NCBI GenBank assembly: GCA_012514785.1
Contig: JAAYZP010000259.1
Coordinates: 1 to 5,791 of the forward strand
Direction of reading: 5' to 3'
Length of the DNA stretch: 5,791 nucleotides
Origin: Propionibacterium sp.
GTDB lineage: Bacteria > Actinomycetota > Actinomycetes > Propionibacteriales > Propionibacteriaceae
Part shown: in pieces, positions 1 through 5,508 of the stretch
How the letters are laid out: every line of letters begins with the position of its first letter
Position numbering within the stretch: the first letter of the stretch is position 1
Made by a program: the position numbers and the translations under genes
The notes under the pieces: generated by a model
Told to the model about the DNA's origin: nothing
Database searches by the model: none
Seen by the model: only the letters and a program-made list of their open reading frames with translations

Positions 1-1326
1 CTCTCCCGGATCCGCGCGCTGCAGGACGCGGTGACCGGCGACGCCACCGCGGGCGTGCCCCGCGCGCTCTACGAGGCACCCGACGATACGTTCACGATCA
101 CCACCGACGCCCCGGCCTCCCGTGTGGTGACCACGAACCGCACGGTCGCCTTCACCGGCGCCGGGTTCGCCAGCGGGTTCATCCGCATCGACAGCAACAC
201 CGACACCGAGTACGGGCTGAACGCCGGGAGCACCGTCACGACGACGGCCCAGGCCGACCTCGACGCCTACGCCACCCACGTGGCCGCCCAGATCTCCGCC
301 GTCAGCGGCTTCAGGGCCACGGCCTATCCCGCGGGCGTGCCGATCGAGCGGGTGCACTTCCGCACCGGGCGGCACAACATCGAGCAATTCGCGGCCGAGG
401 GCGAGGCCCGCAACGACGGCCTGCGCGACACGCTCGAGGGGATCGCGCAGATGGTCATCGCGACGGGGCTCAGGATCGAGGTGGTGGCACACACCGACAC
501 GCAGCCGTACCCGGGCGGCACCGCGGCATCGGACGAGGCCAACCGCGCCCTGGGTGACCGACGGGCCGCCGAGGTCCGCGACGCGCTCCTCAGCTACGGC
601 GCTCCCCCGGCCAACATCGTCGCCGTCCCCTCCACCGGCGTGCAGGACGCGCGTGCCGCGGGCGGCGCAGCCGACCAGGTGCGGTGGCGCAACGCCGACA
701 TCCGCTTCGCGGACCCGATGCGGCTCGTCATCGTGCACGCCACGGGCACCACCCCGTCGCTCGAGGACGTCACACCGGACAACCTCACCCCGCCGGCCCG
801 GCCCGGCAACGCCTGGTTCTACCTGTACAAGCCGCGGGCCGAGTCGTTGTCCGGGCGTCAGGTCACGATCGACGGCACCGCGTTCCCGCTGTCCGGGGCG
901 GCCGCCGGGGAGGGCGCGGGCTCCGGCACCCCGCAGGCGCACGCGCGCAACCTCGCCACGTCGATCAACGGCAACTCCGCGCTGGACTACACGGCCTCCG
1001 CGGACGCGAACGTCGTCACCGTCTACCGCAAGACGTCGCCGTTCACGCTCACGCTCTACAGCACCGAGTCCCGCGACGTGACGCTCTCCGGCACCGAGGG
1101 GGTGACGGTGAGCCGCCAGTTCTCGCGGACGAGCTCGTCGTCGGGCAGCACCAACGAGACCAGCAACTCCACCGTCGCGTTCGGCGGCACCATCGATGTG
1201 CGCTACGGGCGGCAGTTCGAGACCACCATCACCGGCAACTCGTCGATCACCGCCCGGCTCGTGTCCATCCCGGCGCCGCCGCAGTTCCTGGAGGCGATCC
1301 GCGACTTCCTGGGACCGGAGGCCTGA
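1..1326 (+). CDS. OmpA-like domain protein with flanking beta modules, 5' end probably missing
   Basis: The frame is open from base 1 to a TGA at 1324-1326. A GTG at 31 could start it (431 aa), but only a weak AGGA at 23-26 precedes it and the ten upstream codons read like continuing helix, so I treat the gene as 5'-partial. Numbering from that GTG, residues about 104-232 form an OmpA C-terminal-like domain: a V-H-F strand start, the HTD motif with Asp156, N-x2-L-x3-R-A with Asn171 and Arg178, and a final R-N-A-D-I-R-F strand. In this family the equivalent Asp and Arg bind the diaminopimelate of peptidoglycan, and both are kept here. The loop between them is longer than usual. Similar strand-then-helix segments lie on each side (about 50-100 and 276-332). 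A Ser/Thr/Asn-rich stretch (364-381) leads to a C-terminal module (about 386-431) shared with the next three genes. No transmembrane segment is visible; a signal peptide could lie upstream of the window. The OmpA call is good; the cellular location is unknown. Confidence 0.88.
   Translation, partial: LSRIRALQDAVTGDATAGVPRALYEAPDDTFTITTDAPASRVVTTNRTVAFTGAGFASGFIRIDSNTDTEYGLNAGSTVTTTAQADLDAYATHVAAQISAVSGFRATAYPAGVPIERVHFRTGRHNIEQFAAEGEARNDGLRDTLEGIAQMVIATGLRIEVVAHTDTQPYPGGTAASDEANRALGDRRAAEVRDALLSYGAPPANIVAVPSTGVQDARAAGGAADQVRWRNADIRFADPMRLVIVHATGTTPSLEDVTPDNLTPPARPGNAWFYLYKPRAESLSGRQVTIDGTAFPLSGAAAGEGAGSGTPQAHARNLATSINGNSALDYTASADANVVTVYRKTSPFTLTLYSTESRDVTLSGTEGVTVSRQFSRTSSSSGSTNETSNSTVAFGGTIDVRYGRQFETTITGNSSITARLVSIPAPPQFLEAIRDFLGPEA
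1317..1321 (+). promoter_or_regulatory. Shine-Dalgarno site GGAGG for the gene at 1328
   Basis: GGAGG sits inside the last codons of the OmpA-domain gene, six bases before the ATG at 1328. It decides that start over an upstream in-frame ATG at 1196 and implies coupled translation with the preceding gene, whose stop is one base before this ATG. Confidence 0.75.
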
Positions 1327-1327
1327 C

Positions 1328-1789
1328 ATGTCCGAGACGGTCACGGTCACCACCCAGCTGCTGCAGGCCCCGCTGCCCACCATCGTGGAGCAGCTGGGCG
1401 TGGCGATCGCGCGCGCCCAATTCGCGCTCGACACCAACTCCGTCCAGCTCGCCAAGCAGCTCGCCGAGACCCGGGTGGCGGTGGGCGACGAGGAATACAG
1501 CCTCCTCGCGCTCGGGTTCGTCCCCAGCTTCTACGCCTTCACGGAGGCCACCGTCGAGGCGCGGCTCAGCTTCTCGATGACGGAGACCACCGAGTTCAAC
1601 TTCGAGGCCGGCGTGCAGGTGGGCGTCAACGTCGGATTCGTCATGGCAGCCGCCTCCGTGAGCGTCGGCTATGCCCGGAAGTTCTCCGTCTCCAGCGAGG
1701 GGCAGTCCTCGCTCGCCGCCCGCCTCGTGTCGCTGCCGCCCCCCGAAGGGCTGCTCGAACTGATGCGCGCCCATTACCCGACGACGTAG
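1328..1789 (+). CDS. Paralog A of an unnamed helix-plus-beta family (153 aa)
   Basis: This is a 153-residue protein, the smallest complete family member here. Residues 11-45 form an amphipathic helix with the family signature: Pro15, then A-I-A-R-A-Q, F-A-L-D and a Ser. Residues 57-69 carry the second signature, L-L-A-L-G-F-V-P-S-F-Y, followed by alternating strand-like residues. A Gly/Val/Ala-rich stretch (93-115) and the C-terminal module follow (about 109-150, with Y-A-R-K-F, S-E-G-Q-S-S and R-L-V-S-L-P-P-P). It has no signal peptide, transmembrane helix or catalytic motif that I can see. Compared with its paralogs it lacks an insert between the helix and the second signature, so it may be close to the minimal fold. 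It starts one base after the OmpA-domain gene stops. Its function is unknown; a structural subunit is my inference. The gene call is firm and the family name is open. Confidence 0.88.
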   Translation: MSETVTVTTQLLQAPLPTIVEQLGVAIARAQFALDTNSVQLAKQLAETRVAVGDEEYSLLALGFVPSFYAFTEATVEARLSFSMTETTEFNFEAGVQVGVNVGFVMAAASVSVGYARKFSVSSEGQSSLAARLVSLPPPEGLLELMRAHYPTT

Positions 1790-1818
1790 CCCCCACCCCG
1801 TCCACACCCACCCGCACC

Positions 1819-1825
1819 GAGAGGA
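1819..1825 (+). promoter_or_regulatory. Shine-Dalgarno site GAGAGGA for the gene at 1835
   Basis: This site lies nine bases before the ATG at 1835 and fixes that start. It is in the longest gap of the window (1790-1834, 45 bases), which is otherwise C-rich and shows no hairpin terminator and no convincing -10 or -35 box. Confidence 0.7.
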
Positions 1826-1834
1826 ACCACAGAC

Positions 1835-2617
1835 ATGGCTATCGGACAGGAACTGTTGAACGTCCCCATGGGGGACATGATCCGGCAGATGGCCTTCGCC
1901 ATCGCCGACGGCCAGACGGCCATGGACGCCGCCTCCATCAACGCCGCCGAGATGATGGGCGGTCTGACGACGGTCTACGACGAGCAGGGCGACGTGTCCT
2001 TCGACGACTCCCGAGTGTTCTTCGGCTACGAGTACATGACCTTCGCCGAGGCGGCGGCGTACGCGGCCGTCGACGACGCCCTCACGGGCACGCTGGACCC
2101 CGACGAGATGATCAGCCTGCTCGAGTTCGTCAACAAGGCCGTCCAGGCCGCCCATCCCGAGGCGGAGAGCGTCGAGGACCTCACCGAGGAGCAGCGCCGC
2201 GAACGCGTCCGGGTGCCCGTGCGGCACTCGATGCTGGAGCTAGGCTTCGCGCCAACCTTCTACCAGTTCGTCGACACGATCATCGAGGTGAAGATCGCGA
2301 TCAAGATCACGCGCGAGTCGGAGTACGGCATCACGAGGACGACGACGAGCTCCTCGAAGTCGAGCACGGGCCGGTTCGGCTTCTTCGGCTTCGCGGGCCG
2401 CGGCTCCACCGGCTCGAACGTCGTGACGAGCCAGGTGGACGCCTCGTACGCGTCGAAGTACTCGTACAGCGCCGAGGGCGCCTCGATCCTTCGCACCAAG
2501 ATCGTGCCCGTGCCGGTCCCCGTCGCCCTCGAGGCCCGCATCCGCTCCTTCATGGAGACCGAGGAGGCCGCCCGCCGGGCGCGCATGAACGACATCATCA
2601 ACCCCCCGACCCCGTGA
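1835..2617 (+). CDS. Paralog B of the same family, with an 80-residue insert (260 aa)
   Basis: The helix signature is at residues 7-40 (Pro11, A-I-A-D-G-Q, A-M-D and Ser34). The strand signature is at 133-146 (M-L-E-L-G-F-A-P-T-F-Y-Q-F), followed by the strand E-V-K-I-A-I-K-I. The C-terminal module is at about 198-238 (Y-A-S-K-Y, S-A-E-G-A-S and T-K-I-V-P-V-P-V-P). Between the first two signatures this member alone carries about 80 acidic, partly helical residues (about 47-128), rich in Asp, Glu, Ala, Tyr and Phe, which I do not recognise. A Thr/Ser-rich stretch at 167-180 precedes a Gly/Phe-rich segment. A charged tail (241-260) follows the module. It is closest to the next gene, with which it shares a 21-base identical run (2258-2278 against 2895-2915). 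Codons CTA (2240) and CCA (2252) are unusual for such GC-rich DNA. No enzyme motif or export signal is visible. Function unknown. Confidence 0.9.
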   Translation: MAIGQELLNVPMGDMIRQMAFAIADGQTAMDAASINAAEMMGGLTTVYDEQGDVSFDDSRVFFGYEYMTFAEAAAYAAVDDALTGTLDPDEMISLLEFVNKAVQAAHPEAESVEDLTEEQRRERVRVPVRHSMLELGFAPTFYQFVDTIIEVKIAIKITRESEYGITRTTTSSSKSSTGRFGFFGFAGRGSTGSNVVTSQVDASYASKYSYSAEGASILRTKIVPVPVPVALEARIRSFMETEEAARRARMNDIINPPTP

Positions 2618-2633
2618 GGGAGCGCTGAACACC

Positions 2634-3191
2634 ATGTCCGTTTCCACCGAGATGACCAACACGCCGTTCCCGGAGATGGTGCGGCTGCTGGGCACCGGCA
2701 TCGCCGAGGCCCAGTACGAGCTCGACCTGGTCTCGCTCAAGATCGCCCGGATGATGGCCGGCTACATGCCGGACCCGGAGCCCGAGCCGGGCGAGCCGGA
2801 GCCCACGCTGCCGTCGACACCGGAGCGCACGATGCTCGTGAAACTGGGCGACGGCAACGAGTACTCGCTGCTCGAGCTGGGCTTCGTCCCCACGTTCTAC
2901 CAGTTCGTCGACACGCTGATCGAGCTCAAGCTCTCCATCTCCGTGTCGCGCGAGTCGAACTACAACACCACCAGCTTCAACGCCAACACCAACGTCAAGG
3001 GCAAGCTCGGCTTCTTCAGCGCGTCCGCCTCGATGAGCGTGAGCGCGGTGTCCGCGAGCTTCTCGTCGAAGTACCAGTACTCCTCCGAGGGGTCCTCGCT
3101 GATGCGCACGAAGCTGGTGCCCGTCCCCGCCCCCGCCATCCTCGAGGAGCGGATCCGGGCGATGATCGCCGCGTCGGTCGCGGAGGAATAG
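2634..3191 (+). CDS. Paralog C of the same family, with a Pro/Glu linker (185 aa)
   Basis: The start at 2634 follows a GGGAG (2618-2622) at 11 bases. The helix signature is at residues 7-38 (Pro11, G-I-A-E-A-Q, E-L-D and Ser). A proline/glutamate linker at 46-62, with repeated P-E or E-P pairs, replaces the insert seen in paralog B and is probably extended and disordered. The strand signature is at 77-92 (Y-S-L-L-E-L-G-F-V-P-T-F-Y-Q-F), followed by E-L-K-L-S-I-S-V. The C-terminal module is at about 136-175 (F-S-S-K-Y, S-S-E-G-S-S and T-K-L-V-P-V-P-A-P, then a short helix). Similarity to paralog B is high over both conserved blocks, which suggests they are the most recent duplication in the cluster. 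Sixteen bases separate it from paralog B. Its role is unknown; it is probably a subunit of the same assembly. Confidence 0.9.
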   Translation: MSVSTEMTNTPFPEMVRLLGTGIAEAQYELDLVSLKIARMMAGYMPDPEPEPGEPEPTLPSTPERTMLVKLGDGNEYSLLELGFVPTFYQFVDTLIELKLSISVSRESNYNTTSFNANTNVKGKLGFFSASASMSVSAVSASFSSKYQYSSEGSSLMRTKLVPVPAPAILEERIRAMIAASVAEE

Positions 3192-3199
3192 GGGCGACG

Positions 3200-3910
3200 A
3201 TGCCGCGACGCAGTTGGCGTGACATGGCCGGGGACCACTCCCCCGGCGGTGACCTCGCGCCCCCGCCGGCGGGGAGCGACGACGTGCAGCCGGCGGCACT
3301 CCTGCACCGGGCCGCCCGGGCATCCCCCGCGCTGGCGGGACTGCTCGCCGAGCGCGAGCAACTCGAGGGCCGGCTGGCCGGGCTGACGGGGGCCGCGGGT
3401 GGCGCCGTCGACGCCGTGCGGGCGCCGGTGGCACCGCTGGCCGAACGTCGCGCGGAGATCGAGCGCTGGGCGCGGGCTCGGGACGCGCGCAGGGGTGATG
3501 CGCCGCGGCCGGAGCCCCCCGGCATCAGCACCGACCGCCGACGCCGGGACGCGGAGCCCGGGACGGCCCGGCCGGATCCGATGTCGCTGCCCCGCACGGG
3601 GCTCGGGCGATCGGACCGCGCCGACGCGATGCTGCGACGGGTCGACGACCTGCTCTCGCTACCGCGACGGGTCGCCGATGGGTGGGAGGAGCGACGCACG
3701 CAGGCCGAGCAGGAGGTCACCGGCGCGATGGACCGGTTCGGCAGCTACGCGCGCTTCCGCGAGCGCGTGCTCGATCTGGACACGGGCGGCTCCGGCGACC
3801 TCGACGAGCGCGCGGAGGCCGCGCTGGCCCGCGCGATCGAGCGGCGCAGGGCCGAGCGGGATGAGACGGCACGCCTGGACCGGCGGGCCGCGGGAACGAG
3901 GGAGATGTGA
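3200..3910 (+). CDS. Arginine-rich helical hypothetical protein (236 aa)
   Basis: I do not recognise this protein. The ATG at 3200 has GGAGGA (3182-3187) 12 bases upstream and AGGGG (3190-3194) closer; an in-frame ATG at 3224 is an alternative that would remove eight residues. The N-terminus (1-30) is Pro/Gly-rich and probably disordered. Residues 32-97 are predicted helix with a charged pattern (E-R-E-Q-L-E-G-R-L, then A-E-R-R-A-E-I-E-R-W). A disordered Arg/Pro-rich stretch (98-138) follows, and then a second helical region (139-232) ending in many Arg, Glu and Ala residues. It has no signatures of the paralog family, no membrane helix and no catalytic motif. Low complexity raises the question whether it is coding, but its fit between neighbours (8 bases before, 1 after) and the ribosome sites on both sides support it. 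A linker, scaffold or chaperone role in the cluster is speculation. Confidence 0.8.
   Translation: MPRRSWRDMAGDHSPGGDLAPPPAGSDDVQPAALLHRAARASPALAGLLAEREQLEGRLAGLTGAAGGAVDAVRAPVAPLAERRAEIERWARARDARRGDAPRPEPPGISTDRRRRDAEPGTARPDPMSLPRTGLGRSDRADAMLRRVDDLLSLPRRVADGWEERRTQAEQEVTGAMDRFGSYARFRERVLDLDTGGSGDLDERAEAALARAIERRRAERDETARLDRRAAGTREM
3898..3904 (+). promoter_or_regulatory. Shine-Dalgarno site GAGGGAG for the gene at 3912
   Basis: This site lies seven bases before the ATG at 3912, inside the last codons of the preceding gene. It selects 3912 as the start although the frame is open back to 3399 and beyond. Confidence 0.75.
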
Positions 3911-3911
3911 C

Positions 3912-4556
3912 ATGGCCGATGGACGCTTCATCGCCGACACGCTGGAGACCGTGATCGTCGGGATCGCCGACAGTCTCACGGAGGCGCAGGAGCAGCTCAG
4001 CTCCGCGGCGCCGCTCGACGGCTTCGGCAGGCCGAACACGCAGTACCGGCTGCCGTACCTGGACTTCGAGCTCGGGTTCCGGCTCGTCACGCAGACCAGC
4101 CAGGACGGGCGCCGCGCGTTCCTGTTCTTCAAGCCGACGGGGTCCTCCAGCACCAGCAACGAGGTCACCTCGACGATCTCCGGCCGCTTCGTCGCGATCC
4201 CGCCGGGCGAGGGCATGCCCCTGCCCGTGGTGCGGCTCGCGACGTCGGGCACCGGCGCCACGCGGCAGCTCACCGTCAGCGCCGCGAACACAGCCGGCGA
4301 ACTCCTGGCCGGCGCCACGGTGCAGCTCAACGTCGACGTCGAGGCCTCCGAGGCGCTGTCCGCGGCCGCGGGCGTCGCGAGCCCCGGCATCGCCGCAGGC
4401 GTCGCGCTCGGCGCGGCCGTCGTCACCACCGACGGCGCGGGCGAGGCCACCACGGACATCTCGTTCGGGGCCGCCCTGCCGGAGGCGGCGGTGGTGCTCG
4501 TCACCGCGGAGATCGGCACCACGATCACGCGGCTCGCCACCGGAAAGGCACTCTGA
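3912..4556 (+). CDS. Reduced family N-terminus fused to an Ig-like domain (214 aa)
   Basis: Residues 6-32 resemble the family helix (I-A-D-S-L-T-E-A-Q-E-Q-L-S against I-A-E-A-Q-x-x-L-D), but the helix Pro and Asp are absent. Residues 44-58 (Y-R-L-P-Y-L-D-F-E-L-G-F) stand where the paralogs have their G-F-x-P-T-F-Y strand. A Ser/Thr-rich stretch (77-87) leads to S-G-R-F-V-A-I-P-P (90-98), a likely short form of the R-L-V-x-I-P-x-P module end. Residues about 104-210 look like a bacterial Ig-like domain of the Big_1/invasin kind: N-T-A-G-E-L-L-A-G-A-T-V-Q-L followed by T-T-D-G-A-G-E-A-T and ending V-V-L-V-T-A-E-I. Such folds usually serve as spacers or adhesion domains outside the cell, yet no signal peptide is visible. 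An Ala/Gly-rich loop (146-166) is longer than usual. Its stop overlaps the next start by one base. The gene is firm; the domain call is moderate and the function unknown. Confidence 0.87.
   Translation: MADGRFIADTLETVIVGIADSLTEAQEQLSSAAPLDGFGRPNTQYRLPYLDFELGFRLVTQTSQDGRRAFLFFKPTGSSSTSNEVTSTISGRFVAIPPGEGMPLPVVRLATSGTGATRQLTVSAANTAGELLAGATVQLNVDVEASEALSAAAGVASPGIAAGVALGAAVVTTDGAGEATTDISFGAALPEAAVVLVTAEIGTTITRLATGKAL
4542..4548 (+). promoter_or_regulatory. Shine-Dalgarno site GGAAAGG for the gene at 4556
   Basis: This purine-rich site lies seven bases before the ATG at 4556. The TGATG arrangement (stop 4554-4556, start 4556-4558) indicates translational coupling of the two genes. Confidence 0.6.
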
Positions 4557-5503
4557 TGCCTGCAATCTTCGCACTCGCGTTCATCGCCGACGACGCCGGC
4601 AATCCCGTACCGGGCCGCGGCATCATGCTGCAGGGCTTCGGCAAGGAGGGCTGGACGGACCTGCTCCCCCTCCAGTCCGGGGACTTCCAGAGCGAGGTGC
4701 CGGCGCGCAACCTGGGGACCGAGCACGTCGTGCCGCTGCGGCTGGTCGACCGCTCCACCCAGGAACTCCGCGTCATCGCCGACAACCCGATGCTGCACCT
4801 CGACCCCGAACGCAACCTCGTGCTCGCGGACTTCGGCCACATCCAGCTCCTGCCCGCGCCCTTCTTCCGGCGCGGGCGCAAGGTCGGCGGCGAGCGCGTC
4901 GTCGGCATGCCGCTCGAGATGGGCGGGCGAGGCGGGGAAGTCGTCGAGGAGCAGCCCGTCATCCTGCGGCTCCGCGCCCAGCTTGCGGAGCGCGACGTCA
5001 CGCTCACCAAGGTGCGCGGCGAGCTCTCCGGCGCGCTGGAGGAGGTGCACGAGCTCAGCGACCGGCTGGGCACGGAGACGAAGGTGATCGACGTGATCGC
5101 CGGCCTCGGCACCCAGCTGAGCGCCACCAACGAACAGCTGGCCACCCAGCCGACCCCGTTCCGTCTGGCGAACGTGCGGCTGGACCTGCGCGGCCGCCTC
5201 GGGGGTGACGGGCAGACCATCGTGCTCGACGGCAAACCCGACGGCTCGGGCATCACCGCCGACTTGATCACCGAGCCGACCGAGTCGGCGGTGCCGCAGC
5301 AGCCGGTGCCCGGCGTCGTCGGCCTCACCGAATCCGCGGCGGCCCGCGTGCTGCGCTCGGTCGGCCTCAGGATGGAGTCGGCCACGCAACAGCTCGCCGC
5401 CGGGCAGGGGGTGCCCGGCCAGGCCGTGGCGCAGCACCCTGCCGCCGGCACCCAGGTCGAGTACGGGTCCTCCGTGCTCGTGGTCTTCGTAGGCAAGGAG
5501 TGA
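4556..5503 (+). CDS. Coiled-coil protein with C-terminal PASTA domain (315 aa)
   Basis: Residues 1-100 are mostly beta: an opening strand (F-A-L-A-F-I), then D-D-A-G-N-P-V-P-G-R-G, a turn typical of transthyretin-like or Ig-like sandwiches, and a strand ending F-G-H-I-Q-L-L-P. Residues about 130-198 form a long charged helix with heptad-like Leu and Val spacing, probably a coiled coil for oligomerisation. Residues 202-240 are a further beta stretch (V-R-L-D-L-R-G). Residues 250-314 match a PASTA domain: V-P-G-V-V-G-L, A-A-A-R-V-L-R-S-V-G-L, Q-H-P-A-A-G-T, then G-S-S-V-L-V-V-F-V. PASTA domains usually bind muropeptides or beta-lactam-like ligands outside the membrane in PknB kinases and penicillin-binding proteins. 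Here one copy sits on a protein with no kinase, membrane helix or signal peptide. The start overlaps the previous stop by one base. The PASTA call is strong, but what the protein binds is unknown. Confidence 0.9.
   Translation: MPAIFALAFIADDAGNPVPGRGIMLQGFGKEGWTDLLPLQSGDFQSEVPARNLGTEHVVPLRLVDRSTQELRVIADNPMLHLDPERNLVLADFGHIQLLPAPFFRRGRKVGGERVVGMPLEMGGRGGEVVEEQPVILRLRAQLAERDVTLTKVRGELSGALEEVHELSDRLGTETKVIDVIAGLGTQLSATNEQLATQPTPFRLANVRLDLRGRLGGDGQTIVLDGKPDGSGITADLITEPTESAVPQQPVPGVVGLTESAAARVLRSVGLRMESATQQLAAGQGVPGQAVAQHPAAGTQVEYGSSVLVVFVGKE
5495..5500 (+). promoter_or_regulatory. Shine-Dalgarno site AAGGAG for the gene at 5509
   Basis: AAGGAG lies eight bases before the ATG at 5509, in the last two codons of the PASTA gene. 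It supports a real gene start even though the reading frame is cut by the window end. Confidence 0.75.
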
Positions 5504-5508
5504 CGACG

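Noticed and set aside
1196..1327. An upstream in-frame ATG extending paralog A by 44 residues
   Set aside because: The extension would overlap the conserved end of the OmpA-domain gene, is Arg/Ser/Pro-rich shadow sequence and lacks a ribosome site, whereas GGAGG stands six bases before the ATG at 1328.
684..1580. A 298-codon + strand frame overlapping the OmpA-domain gene
   Set aside because: Its translation is repetitive Arg/His/Pro/Gly with no domain, while the overlapping frame encodes a clear OmpA-like domain ending at 1326.
1790..1834. The C-rich gap considered as a promoter or terminator
   Set aside because: No inverted repeat followed by T residues and no credible -35/-10 pair can be seen. 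Only the ribosome site at its end is supported.
1247..2227. A 326-codon minus-strand frame rich in Gly, His and Arg
   Set aside because: Its composition is typical of a mirrored GC-rich gene, and it overlaps two + strand genes of the paralog family on which the motif evidence rests.
1328..3191. Gas vesicle or phage tail tube proteins as an identity for the paralogs
   Set aside because: The small size, repeated copies and helix-plus-beta pattern invite the comparison, but I see no GvpA-type motif and no tail-tube, sheath or baseplate gene nearby.
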